In this document: in pieces, positions 35,001 through 46,208 of the stretch | Layout of the letters: the number at the start of each line of letters is the position of its first letter | Numbering within the stretch: position 1 is the first letter of the stretch | DNA from: Manduca sexta | Taxonomy: Eukaryota > Arthropoda > Insecta > Lepidoptera > Sphingidae | NCBI RefSeq assembly: GCF_014839805.1 | Contig: NC_051123.1 | Span: 4,322,727 to 4,386,726 of the forward strand | Reading direction: 5' to 3' | DNA: 64,000 bases | Translations under genes and position numbers: made by a program | The notes under the pieces: model-generated | What the model was told of the DNA's origin: nothing | The model's input: only the letters and a program-made list of their open reading frames with translations | Database searches by the model: none

Positions 35001-38000
35001 GACTTTCTAGAAAACTATGGAAACGACGTTAGCGTTGAAGATTTCAGAGCCTCAGACTTCGCGCCGAGTTCTACAATAATATTTTTAATTAACACAAGCG
35101 GGACGACAGGCAAGCCGAAATCGGCGGCCACTACATACAGAAGTTACGCGATATCTATGCCCTACCTATGGTATGAATCTAATTTATCCTACAATCCCCC
35201 CCCCCCCCCGAGCAAATTTTTGTGCGCTTGGTCTTCGCACCAAATGCACGCTCATGCATGGAGGCACATTTGCCGCGACCTTAGGCACACAGTTCAGTGT
35301 GTATACCTCATGATTGCTAAATACACTTTGAGGCCTATAAGGGTTCGCGAACATTTCCCCTCCCTCTCCCTTCCAACTATCCTGAGAGGGCTCCTTCTTC
35401 CTTTTCTCTTCCTTCTCTCTATCCCCTCCCTTCTTCCTCCCGGGCCCTGTGATCGGATTGTAGTTGTAGGTCGCCAGCATACCGTCCGCTGGCACCCTCA
35501 GTGATAACGGTAGGGTACACCAAATCTTCCTAGGGACTGCCGTGGTTGCTAAGCCGGGGGATCGCTTGTACACCGTTCGCAGGGTACCCCCGGTGATAAC
35601 CACGGCAGAACTCAAAAAAAAATCTTGTCCTACATACTTTTATACACTACTACTACATACTTTTATCCTTAATAATATATTTTTTATTTATTACATCTTA
35701 GAAGAACCAACAGATAGTAGCTAATAACTATAAATGATCAATTGAGGTCTTCATAATAGGTTCCTACAACTAAAACTACGTATTAAATATATTGAAATGT
35801 GAGCAGTTATATCTCGCTACTACGATAACATTTATAATTATTCAAATAGAAAAGAAAATAATATATAAACAATAGCCACATTCATTAAGGTTCGTTGTCT
35901 CTTGTAGGAAAGATATTGCAGATTTTAGGATCAGAATATTGAATGAGATGCTTTAAAACTAATGACAAATTTCTTACGTTACACTAAAATTTCTTACAAT
36001 TTTTATGCGACCTATTGATGAAAGGAGCAACTTGCTCGTCACATAAGCTTCCCACCTTCGTGTAAGAAACAATGCTATCTAAGCTTTGGTATTACGAAGT
36101 TAAACGACTGCTTCGGTGGCGTAGTTGTAATGTGTACGCGGTACGAGTACAAATATCGCGCTGAGGTCCTGAGTTCGAATCCCGGCTCAGGCCAAAATTA
36201 ATTGTGAATGGGGTTTTTCCATCTTAAATTACTCAGTCGCAGCTGGGAGTCAGGAAGTTGGCGGTGCGTGAAGTCGGGAGAGTACCCCCGCCTCAGAAAG
36301 CAAATAATGCCATTGCACCTGCACCTGATCTCTCTCCGGTCATGCCGTCTCACCGCACTTTAAGAGTGAAGGAACAGAAAGTGCTCCTTTGTATTGCGCA
36401 CACAATTGACAACATTTCAAAATGTAAACGTGCCTAAAACAAAAATACCGTTTCTTAATTTTTCTACTCTGAGTTCGATTATGAATTTTTAATATTTTTT
36501 TAATACTTAATTTCGGAGAAAAAAATAAAAACCGAAAAATGCTTGATGACGTCACATATACGGTTGAATGAAATGGTTCCTTGGTCCACCTTATTATTTA
36601 TTTTAAAAAACTAAGACACCGTCATTTGTCAATGTCAAATGTCAATATTACAATAGATACGTCACAACTGTCACTTTCAACGAGAGAGACAAAAACAAAA
36701 AAAATGTCACTTCATTTTTTTTTTTACTGCAAAGCAAAGGTCATTGCGTTTTAAGCCGTATATGCAACGTCATTTGGAGCTTACGTCGTTTTAGAATAAA
36801 ACAAAATTCAAAGTGAAAATCATGAATGAAAATATCTGCATTTCGAAAAAAGGAAAAATATGGGTCTCATCATTTTAGATCTAGTTTCATAAAATATTAA
36901 CATTTTGGTATGTTGAAAAAATGAAATGTTGTCAATTGTGCACTATAATATCTCCTATCTACCTGTTTGATCTCCATTGAAATTAGCCGCCGTGGCCAGA
37001 ATGGGGCGAGGAGGGGGTTTATGGATTGCAAAGGTTTTAACGGTATTGCACTAGCTCGTCTCGTGTTATCATAGCTTTCTTAATATCAGTAATTACGATT
37101 AAAACAGTTGTAAACTGTAGCTTAGCGGTAATAAACTGAGGAGTGGCATTTACTTCGTATGATGGTTATCACTTAGTAGAATTTTTACCACTGTAATATA
37201 TACTAAAATAACTATTATCACCAACAACATAATTGCATTATGATAAGTTAAGATATACACGAATACCGATTCCTGCCTAGGATGATTCGCGAGGCTATTT
37301 AAATTAAAAAAATATCCGAATTTCAATAGAGAAGTAGTTGGAAGCTTGCACAAGCCTAGAATCCAGTTCTACATTTAATGAAATCGGAACCTAAAAGACT
37401 GTCTGCCAGACTTTAAGACACTGTGAGCTCATTCTACGTAGATCGGACTACCAAAAGATAAAATTTAATAATTGTATAATTTTAAAATGTAGATAGATAT
37501 TGTAACTTTGACTTTTCGGATGACCAATGCCTTAGTCCGCCCCGTGACCACGAAGGCTGTAAAGTTTTCAAAACGGGAGACAATTACTATATAAATAACC
37601 GCGATAATATCCGTAAAATAGTCTTATTCTATAAAAACTATTCGTGAATATTAATTCACGAATAGTTTTTAATTACTACAAAATGGGATATATAAGATGT
37701 AGGAAATTTTAAACGTGCAGTTAGATTTTTTGTTGATATGTAGATAACAAAGCTAAGCTATGACTAGTTACATTTCTCACAAATTCTGCACAAAATTATC
37801 GACGTAACACGTAGTAACAAATAATATAGATCGTGATATTTACGTTCATTAATGAATACTACATGCTCGTAAAAACGATTATTTAATGAGTAAGGCGTGG
37901 TAAAACTTATTAATGTATAAGGCGTAGTAAAAGCTATCAAGTTGTATGAATTTATTTGACCAAAAATTACCTTTTTCAAGCATCATTTTATAACGTATGT

Positions 38001-41000
38001 TCGATTTTGTTTTGCAGTAGGGTAGCTAGCAGCACTATTTTTAATTTTTGATAACTAAAACAAGTGACTTTTAATATAATAAACCATAGTACAACAAAGC
38101 AACAATTTGCTGGGGGTAGAATATATTTTATATTCGCCCGGATAGCGACCACCGTACACAAGGCATTAACCCGCCATAGTGGCCCACGTATGTTTGTTGT
38201 ATTCCGGGAGCAGTCTGTGTATATCTGGTTCCAACAGACCGGCATAACTGTGTGGACTGTCAAGGGGTAATCATCTCTCGTCAGTCGACATTCTGTTGGA
38301 CGCCACTCTACTCACCATCAGGTGCAGTGGGGATACAATGTAATTGCATGTAATTTTTTTTCAGGGAAAGATTTACTACATTTCCGACTCCAACAAGATT
38401 AGTGGTCATCGTATCTCCACTACAATGGATGACCGCAGTTTTTAACTTCGTCGGATCAGCTGTTTTTAAATTCACTAGACTTCAATCCTCCCTGCCGATA
38501 ACACAGGAGCATGCTTACTTTCTCTTCAATAAATACAAAGTGAGTATATTCTTCTAGGAAACAAAAATGTAGTAACACTTAATAACATAATTACCAATAT
38601 AGGATCATTTTGACATTACGTTACTAAAGATAACCACACTTATCTACTTGAAAGGGCCATATTCGATCTAAACTATAAAATGTTAAATAAATCAAATATA
38701 ATCAATCAATCAATCAAATATGGGATTTTTAATGATAATATTCGTTATTCATGGATGATTTTTAGTATAATGTCACCAGAGGTGAAGACGAGCATGTGGT
38801 TTCATTTATTAATACAATGTAAAAAATATAACCTATCAACTTGTGTTGAATATAGAATTATTTTAACTTTTAGCCCCTCCCCATGCCGTTTTGTTCATTC
38901 TGCCTTGATGTATATTTATGCTACTTTGCTCATTACATGCTACGCAGGTGGTAATACCAATTTACCAGACCATTGCATATCGTCCCGTATCCCTACTGAA
39001 TGCGTTTATTGTCGTCCTACTATGGCAATAAGGTTGAGTTTTGCTAAATTGCTTAGAAACTGAACAACTTGCAATTGGTTATAAACTCGTCTTTTTTTAT
39101 TAAATTTCAGCCGTCATATATGATTCTGAGTCCAACAATGATGACAACTCTTGTAACGCCTGGTGATAGAGAGAAGTGCGATTTTTCCTGCTTCGAAACG
39201 ATACTAATTGGCGGAAGTGCTGTTAGTAAAAATCTTATTGAAGAAGTAAAGGTAATTATAATCAGTTTACTACAATAACGAAACGTCATATTGCAACAAT
39301 ATTTTTATGCAATAAGTTTGGCGTGCTAGCCTAGTTGATTGTGGAACGGACTTTCAAGAGAATGTCCGCAGGTTCAAATCCCAAGGGCCCATACACCTTT
39401 GAGTTTTTTAAAGTTATGTGTGTATTCTTTGTGAGTTATTGCTTGCTTTAACAGTGAAGAAAAACATCGTGAGTTCTCTATAGGAATTTTGAGGGTGTGT
39501 GAAGTCTACCAATCCGCACTAGGCTTGCGTGGTGGACTAAGGCCTAATCCCTCTTATTAGTAGAGGAGACCCGTGCAGCAGTGGGACAGTATATAACACA
39601 GGACTGATGTTATTTTATTTATAAGTTCGACGTGGATTGGCAGCGTATCGTGTACTTAAAATCTACCAAAAAAAACACGACACGTCTTCATTTAGTTTCA
39701 TTGTGATTAGTTGAGATACTAGCACTTGACTGACGATTTGGTGTTTCGACTAATCACAAACGTCAAAATTAAACGACATCGACTTACGAGTCTCGTATTT
39801 TGTGCTACGAAATAGTAATACGTAGAAAAAAAACTTCTTGGCCCTTTTAAAGCACATTGCACGCATAGAGACATAATATGAGATTTGACATAATAAAAGT
39901 CCATACAGTAGTGCAGGAATAAAACTTATATATAATATATTGTGTTAGATATAAGTAAATATAAAATTTGACGTTCGAATTTTGACCACTACTGGAAATA
40001 AAATTGAAAACTAATTCTCATTTCAGAAAATAACTCCAAAAGCGGATGTTTTTGCAGCTTACGGTATGAGTGAGTCTACCACGATGATATTTCAGCATGG
40101 CAACACTCCAGCTGGCTCTTGTGGGATTCCCAGCGGATTGTTCATGTATAGGGTACCTATAATAATTTTATAAATTAATATTTGGCCTTATGCAAAAACA
40201 GTATAGTAACGATTGACAAAACCATTTTAGTTATTGACATACGTATATGTAAACAACGAATAACGATTATTGAAATATAATACTGCTAAAAAAAATATAA
40301 TATCATTAAATTTTTAATACTTTAAGTTGGTCTTTATCCAACTGCTTCTATCCGAGTATGAAATTGTTTCTTGGTTTTTCAGTTGATAGATCCTCTGACG
40401 GGTGAAGATATCCATGAACCCAACGTTCCTGGGGAGTTAAGACTTCAGAGTCCGGTTCTCTTCTCGGTAAGAGGTTTTTGTGGATATTCCATTTATTTTA
40501 AAACCTTGATTAAGTTTGAATCGTAACTGTCGGAGCAATAACGGCTAATCAAGCCTATTACTTGCTTAGCTGAAGATCTTCTCCAACAGAGGAACACTAT
40601 CCAGTATCCATTGTTTCTCTACAAATACTTTGATAACAAAACAAATACAAATCAAGCCTATATGCTCAAAGAGATGCATTCCTGCAACAAGGGCATCTTC
40701 TTTTCGCCATGTATATTCGGGCTGCTTAATGGAGTAGGGGCACACGTTGGATACAAATTCTAGACTCAGTACTAAGACTTTATATTTAGGCTTTTGTGCC
40801 TTGATATAAATGATTTGATTTAAAATTTTAGGGATACTATAATAACCCTGAAGCCACGGCAGCGACATTGGAAGACGGGTGGTTGAAGACAGGAGACATC
40901 TTTTACCCCGATGAGAATTGGAACTTCTTCTTTGTAGACCGACTTAAACAGTTGCTCAAGTACAAAAATCATCAAGTAAGTTGAAAGATATAAAATACAC

Positions 41001-41666
41001 ATAAGCAAATAGAGGGCGAGCCTGTAAATAGCTCAGATGAAGCAAAATCTAAAATCTCACATATGTCTCCCAAATTCTGGTCATCATCCTCAAAAAGATA
41101 TAAACGTGTCTTGAATACATAACTTTGTAAACTTAACGAAGATATCACCGCTCAATAATCTAATTAATACTGGCTTTTGTTAAAAAATGTTAGGTTGTAA
41201 ATACAAATCGCCAAAAACCAAAGGTTCTTTTTTCATAGATCTCGCCAGTGGAAGTGGAAGGTGTGATCCGACAGCATCCGAGCGTGTTGGACGTGGCGGT
41301 GGTGGGGATACCAGACCCCGAGTGCGGAGACTTGCCGGTAGCTTGCGTGGTGCCTAAACCGGGACACACTATAGTCCCGCAACAAATTAAGGATTTAGTC
41401 AAGAGTAAGTTGAAAAAACTTTGATGTTTTATTCACCTTGTATCAGTGAATTCTGTCTTCTTTGTGACAAGAGGGAATTAATACACAAACCCGATAGATT
41501 TTAGGTGTTAATATCCAATATTTATTACTTACTTTCAGATACATTAGTAGATACGAAACAGCTAAGAGGCGGAGTGATCGTGATGAGTGAGCTGCCTCTG
41601 ACCGCCACTACGAAACTGCACAGACAGAAACTACAAGAAATAGTCCTCACCGCGAAGAGAGAATAA
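32061..41666 (+). CDS. Gene D: complete ANL-superfamily ligase-like gene, 11 coding exons
   Basis: Exons: 32061-32074, 32335-32500, 33906-34113, 34849-35170, 38365-38539, 39111-39251, 40027-40152, 40383-40466, 40832-40975, 41239-41404, 41539-41666. A 14-nt first coding exon (MTTF plus two bases) joins in phase to [10 protein letters not shown]. The product is 557 residues with no frameshift. Motifs: TSGTTGKPK 212-220, YGMSE 354-358, [12 protein letters not shown] around 431-442 (P where the others have R), VDR 447-449, catalytic lysine 541. There is no C-terminal SKL (ends KRE). As in C, exon 4 is a single 322-bp exon, so the two share an intron loss and are the closest pair over most of their length. 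The 3.2-kb intron after exon 4 carries a polyA-tailed retroelement, a SINE-B copy with a nested MITE, and a Rep-C copy that ends about 25 nt before exon 5. Substrate unknown. Confidence 0.93.
33499..33756 (+). repeat. Dispersed Helitron-like repeat in gene D intron
   Basis: It begins TCCTACTAATATTATAAATG after an A and ends GCGAGCAAAAGTTAG before a T, close to the A^TC...CTAG^T arrangement of non-autonomous Helitrons. Diverged relatives end at about 53609 (GAGCAAAAGCTAGT) and 59518 (CAAAAACTAGT). Assignment is tentative. Confidence 0.5.
35195..35622 (+). mobile_element. Rep-F polyA-tailed retroelement in gene D intron
   Basis: It starts with a C-run and CGAGCAAATT, contains CCTATAAGGGTTCGCGAA, a CT-rich tract and GCCGGGGGATCGCTTGTA, and ends CACGGCAGAACTC plus A9. 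The reverse-oriented copy at 56391-56790 has the same ends, with polyA after CACGGCAGATCTCC. The polyA suggests LINE-mediated insertion. Starts 25 nt after the exon 4 donor. Confidence 0.8.
36105..36996 (+). mobile_element. SINE-B copy interrupted by MITE-5
   Basis: A second tRNA-derived SINE: TGGCGTAGTTG (A-box-like) and GAGTTCGAATCCCGG (B box), then the body to TATTGCGCACACA at 36404. It resumes after the MITE at about 36936 with TTGTGCACTATAATATCTCC and ends near GCCGCCGTGGCC. Reverse-strand copies at 53636-54027 and 57571-57840 are uninterrupted. Confidence 0.82.
36405..36935. mobile_element. MITE-5 copy 2, nested in SINE-B
   Basis: The terminal inverted repeats ATTGACAACATTTC and GAAATGTTGTCAAT enclose about 530 bp closely similar to 9717-10256. 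No coding sequence; the target duplication is not evident. Confidence 0.85.
37503..37610 (+). repeat. Rep-G copy
   Basis: GACTTTTCGGATGACCA, GTGACCACGAAGGCTGTAAAG, then CCGCGATAATATCCGTAAAATAG. Confidence 0.6.
37633..37670. repeat. Short perfect hairpin
   Basis: AAAAACTATTCGTGAAT and its exact reverse complement are separated by 4 nt (37650-37653), giving a 17-bp stem. It lies at the end of a Rep-G copy. Confidence 0.8.
38108..38340 (-). repeat. Rep-C copy just before gene D exon 5
   Basis: Minus-oriented Rep-C ending CACCATCAGGTGCAGTGGGG, 25 nt before the exon at 38365. Confidence 0.72.
39313..39622 (+). mobile_element. SINE-A copy in gene D intron
   Basis: GGCGTGCTAGCCTAGTTG head, GCAGGTTCAAATCCC, full body, tail TGATGTTATTTTATTT. 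Possible duplication ATAAGTT on both sides. Confidence 0.85.
40645..40790. repeat. Rep-I fragment
   Basis: TTTTCGCCATGTATATTCGGGC, GAGTAGGGGCACACG, then ATACAAATTCTAGACTCAGTAC, as in the other Rep-I copies. It lies in the gene D intron before exon 9. Confidence 0.45.
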
Positions 41667-42425
41667 AAATATTAATGTTAATGTGTATAAACGCCCGCAT
41701 CAAAACTTATTACAATAAATAATATTAACATACCGATACCACTGTGGTAGTTTGATAATTAATTCCTCCTTTGAATAGCTTCGAAACAACGCCCCTGTTA
41801 GAGATTTGCTATACTACATCATAAGTATTTTTATATTCTTTATAATTTTATCTTTGAAATATGATTTATCTTTATAATATTAGGCCAGTATGCGACAATG
41901 TTCAATATATATTATTCAACGTACTATGAATGAATTCTACTAATATATTATTTTGGTAAAAATTGTTGTCAAATAAAAACCGTTTTTGGACATCCCCTTT
42001 ACAGTAAACTGGTTCTGTAACTTTACAAAGTTGTTTACAGCTGGAGTGCTGCTGAAAGAGTTTTCCCTTCCAGTGTTGGTTGTTTTTGTTTTTTTTTTGT
42101 GTTACTCTTTTGGAACTACCTCTATATTATGTTTATGAACTGATTTCAATACAGAATATAAAAATAATAAAAAAATGGACACCTAATAGGTGGAAAGCCT
42201 TAGAGGGAGGAGTTTTCTTGCCTCGCACGTGTGATTCTTAAAAGATACCGCGTCTGAATGCAATGGCGAGGAAATTCTTACTGGGGTTGTTTAGCAAGAC
42301 TCACCTCAACTTACTCGCTGCAAGAAACTCGCTTCGTCAAATTGAAGCATAAATACCGAGTTTAGTTTGGCCACTTGCCGTGCTATGATTCAAAATATAG
42401 TAATGCTTTCCTACTTTTGAAACAG
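41667..42425. other. Gap between gene D and pseudogene E
   Basis: Contains the gene D 3' UTR signal at 41714. No 14-nt first exon and no TCAGT/TTAAAGTT promoter pair is seen for E. An in-frame ATG at 42392 is followed by TGA before the exon. Confidence 0.55.
41714..41719 (+). promoter_or_regulatory. Polyadenylation signal candidate, gene D
   Basis: AATAAA lies about 48 nt after the stop. Another AATAAA overlaps the stop codon itself at about 41662. Confidence 0.4.
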
Positions 42426-44660
42426 TAACGTATCAAAAGTAAGCCAAACGACTGACACTGCGCATTGGTATCTTAGTGAGATAACTCATCGCATCGTGGC
42501 GAAATCTGGAATAACTGACGATCGGTACCATTTCGGAAAGATTATACTGCAAAATCTTAAAGAGGATCCAGAATTTGTGTTGTAAGTAAGTCACTTGCAC
42601 AAATTGAAAGTGGTGTTCAATAATTTGTTCTGCTTAATTATCGGAGATCGATGTTTTGCCCCCTCTAACACGACGTTATACATTGAATACGTTGATCGGT
42701 TAACTGTTATTAAATTACTTTGCCCTTGAATACAAAAGTAGTACATTGAAATTGTAAATCACTTATTGCTTTTGTGTGCGTGCGTGCGCGTGTGAACCAG
42801 CGTATGTGTGTTTGTATGAATGTGTACACGCTGACGTATGTGTGTGTGTGAAGTACAGCAAAATTAATTTACTGGAAAGATTTCCGCATCGATTCCCAAA
42901 TCGAGTCACACGTTGTGTTTGTCGAACACAATTCGACCGGGTTTGGATTTCTAAAGGCCGTTGACATAAGGTAGAAAATCGATTATATAAAATTGAGCTA
43001 AATCATTAATTGCCTATTAATGGTTCCAATAAATATGATATATTATTTACGTCCAGATAGACGGCGGTACGGGAGAGTCAGAAACCTTCAGATCAGTATT
43101 AAAGAGATCGGTGCAATGTGCTAACGGACTCAGAAAGCTAGGTCTTAAGACCGGTGACGTCATGATTCTAATGGCACCAAACCATTTGGACTTGGCCATT
43201 CTCTTCTACGCAGCTCTGTATCTTGGAATTGCCGTTGCTCCAATTGACAGATTGCTAAGAGTTAGTGAGTATACACTGATATCTAATTTTTCATTTTCCG
43301 AATGTAATCTATTTAAGTAGTCTGATTAGTATTTATAAAGTACGTGGTTAATGCATTGATAATGGAGTACGCAGCACTTCAACAAATGTGTGCAATGTGC
43401 ATTAGATGATAATTATTATTATGTTATAAACTTGGTAAGTGAAGATAAGAATATTGACACGTTGTTGGATGTTAGTAAGTAAATAAAAATAATAATAGAA
43501 ATACTTTATGTATATAGGAATTTTCCAAATGCTGAACACATGCCTCCTCTTCAACAGACGGTCCCAGCAAAGGGGGAGCATAATAAATTACATCACGATT
43601 TGAATAAAAACAAAATGTTTCCGATGAGCTCGAAGACACGTTTCGCATTAATAGTCCAAAAGTAAGTAATATTCTGCCAAAATGAAAAACTATCTGATGT
43701 TCTAGAAGCTTCCAAAACATTAAACATAAAACCAGAAGTTATCACTATTAATAAAGGCGATCGAGTACTTAGCTTCGCGGACTTTCTAGAAAATTATGGA
43801 AACGACGTCAGCGTTGAAGATTTCAGGTAGATTTTCTTTATTTATTAACTCTTTATTGCACCAAACACAAAAAAAATGACACAAAGAAGAAAAGAAACAC
43901 AAAAGGCACATGTACAAATGGCGGTCTTATCGCTCTAGGCACTGTCTTCCAGACAGCCATCGGATGGATATAAAACGAAAAAAAAAGGAGAGGATAGTGC
44001 AGTGGATTATATTATATTATGTAACCAAACTGCAATAACTGATAGGTTTATGATTTCTACCCACGACATTATTATTCGTGATTGCCTAAAAACACCACAT
44101 AAGTACTATTTCAGACCAACAGACTTCACGCCGAGCTCTTCACTAGCAATTTTAATAAGCACAAGCGGGACTACGGGCACACCGAAATCAGCCGCCGTTA
44201 CACACAGAGGCTATGCGATAAATTTACCCTACTTTTGGTAGGAAGCACCATAATTTATAAAAAAAAAAACAATTGAAACTACCATAGTTAAGATAACATA
44301 TTGATTTTTTTTTTATATGTTTTATAAATGTTGAGTTGATTGCTTCTAAAAACTAAAATTAGTGCGTTGAGGGTAGAATCTTTAACGAAGTATTAACCAA
44401 TCTCGGCTAATACTACCCACCACCTAGTGATGAGCAAAATTGTTATCTATTGCATTACATTAAGTTATAAGATAATTTATTCCAGGCTAAGGTATACTAC
44501 ATTTCCAATGCCAACAAGGTTGGCTGTCATCGCTTCACCACTTCAGTGGCTCTCAGCGATTATACATTTTATGGGTGCACCAGTATTAAAATACACTAGA
44601 TTGCAATCTTCAAAGCCAGTTACGCAGGAGCACGCTTATTTTCTATTCAATAAATACAAA
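42426..44660 (+). pseudogene. Gene E: truncated, multiply disabled ligase paralogue
   Basis: Recognisable exons: 42426-42585 (exon 2), 43057-43264 (exon 3), 43624-43826 (exon 4a), 44115-44237 (exon 4b, with TSGTTGTPK) and 44486-44660 (exon 5). Lesions read directly: the last codon of exon 2 is TAA where the other copies have CAA; the exon-2 acceptor has moved about 6 nt inward; the acceptor of exon 4a is CG instead of AG (43622-43623); and a 4-nt AGTA-type duplication near 43661-43668 shifts the frame. No 14-nt first exon is seen upstream. No homologue of exons 6 to 11 occurs between 44661 and the start of gene F at 46261, so the YG[LM]SE, TGD and catalytic-lysine regions are gone. Exons 3, 4b and 5 themselves remain open, suggesting recent death or sequence exchange with live copies. 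It shares the split exon 4 with B and F. Confidence 0.9.
43835..44000 (-). repeat. Probable retroelement fragment in pseudogene E
   Basis: It begins with a T-rich segment (TTTATTTATTAACTCTTTATTGCACC), which read on the reverse strand resembles a LINE 3' end, and runs to GCCATCGGATGGATATAA. It lies within the intron that splits exon 4. Confidence 0.45.
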
Positions 44661-45224
44661 GTGAGTACCAACTACCTACTACTACAGCCGGTCGTTACAA
44701 GCACACGCTTCCCCACCCCGCAGCCCCGCACACGTCCCGCTCGCTCACAGTGGCGGCACGGGCGATGCGCTTGATCATTAGTCACCCCGCAAGTATTATT
44801 TTGGGTGTTTCGACTTTATGGTATATAAAAAATAATGTTGTATATCTAGAGATCATTCTCATACATAACGTTAGCGTTTACGATTGTAGAAGGGCATATT
44901 GGGTGATATAGATTGTAAATATTGTAAAGTAAATAAAAACTGGAACTGTGAACACAGGTCTTCCCTAAAAATACCCAAAAAGAGTAACATTGAGTTTTTA
45001 AAAGTGGTCTGTATGCAGCGAGTCCCCGCGAGTGACTTCCTTTTTGATTCTTTTATTTTTATCGTATACACAATAAACGATATCTTGATTGCAGTTTTAA
45101 TTACCTTACATAACCTGTTAAATTTAGTACAAGTAAGTTCTATACATCGTAAAATTTATCGAAGAAAGCTATAGGATATATAACATTATAATAAATAAAT
45201 TTAGTTATACTGAAACATTAAAAA
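44661..45224. other. Breakpoint region downstream of pseudogene E
   Basis: Begins with the intact donor of exon 5 and a GC-rich stretch (44700-44770). The expected exons 6-11 are absent. A single arm of the small MITE (GTTAGCGTTTACGATTGTAGAAGG) lies at 44868-44893. Confidence 0.55.
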
Positions 45225-45560
45225 AAAAATGTGCTCACCTCTTTAAACGGTTCGTCAAAGAATATTACTATATTCAGTGTAAGCCGCCGTTTTTGTTTGT
45301 AAAAAAAACAACAAATAATTGTTTAACTGCTCACTGGAGAAGGACCTAAAGCTCCCCCAAGGACCTCAAATGTCGAAAAATTTAAGAAGCAGTTCCCTTT
45401 TTTTTAACTGTAGAAGGAAAATGTCGATCACTAGTGCCTGTCGAAGACTGGGGCCACTGCGTTACCTGCGTAACTCATTATCGCATAAATATAATATATT
45501 ATCAATGATTCATCATTTTAAACTGTATGGCTCCCGGCGTCGCTCACACGACAAATCTTG
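45225..45560 (+). repeat. Rep-E copy (empty site)
   Basis: TTTAAACGGTTCGTCAAAG, GTGTAAGCCGCCGTTTTTG, CTCACTGGAGAAGGACC, AAATGTCGATCACTAGTGCC. The copy at 58725-59320 is the same but interrupted by a SINE-A. Confidence 0.75.
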
Positions 45561-46149
45561 TGCTACAAAAAACCCTAAAACACTATAGGATGCCAGCACC
45601 ATGCTTTAAAATAGAGGTTGAAGAATTCCATTATTCCCTTGTGATTAAATTACCCGAATAAAGTATGCCTATTTGTTATCCAAAACAGGTTATACTCGTG
45701 TGTATTTTTTTTCCAAACCCGTTAAGCTATGATGATGATGGTATTGAAATAATTACTAAACTTATTATTACAGAGTTTCGTGTTTCTTCTACAATATAAA
45801 AGATGGATGAAAAGTATATTGATTTAAGTTCCTCTTTCGTTTGCATAATAATAAGTAGAAAACGTGGTGTTTGTTTTGTCAAACATGTGCCAACAGTTAC
45901 TATATTATATTATCATCTAGTTTTTCATAAGTATACAAAATTAGTACGACATAAAATTGTCAGGGTGCCATAAACTTTCTTTAAAAATTGCCAACAAAAA
46001 CCAATGTTTCATGAATATAATGGTAGGTAATTAGATTATTTTTAGTTACTTCCTACTGTGAACTAAATAATTGTACATGTCACCTTCTTCAGCAAATTAT
46101 TATCTAAACAATATATGGTGATAAATTTAAGATTATCGATAATTTTTGT

Positions 46150-46208
46150 TATAAAAGTAAATAATTCGCCAGTAATATGTAGTCATTGTTCGAGGGTGTT
46201 TAAAGTTC
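46150..46208 (+). promoter_or_regulatory. Candidate core promoter of gene F (TATA plus initiator)
   Basis: TATAAAAG at 46150-46157 is followed about 33 nt later by TCATT at 46183, an acceptable arthropod initiator, then by TTTAAAGTTCGAGG (46199 onward) in the inferred 5' UTR. ATG 46261 follows. The TATA-to-initiator spacing is a few bases wider than usual. It is the only copy with an obvious TATA box. Confidence 0.45.

Noticed and set aside
34941..35504. 187-codon open frame as one gene
   Set aside because: Its first part is exon 4 of gene D; the rest reads through the donor at 35170 into the Rep-F element.
36105..36195. tRNA gene at the SINE-B head
   Set aside because: It has a B box (GTTCGAATCCC) but is continuous with a repeated SINE body and lacks a matching acceptor stem.
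42392..42425. ATG 42392 as the start of pseudogene E
   Set aside because: It is in frame with exon 2 but followed by TGA before the conserved sequence, and has no promoter match.
42776..42964. Cysteine-rich 62-codon open frame
   Set aside because: It is a TGTG/CGTG-rich simple-sequence stretch in an intron-like region of pseudogene E, without homology to a known family.
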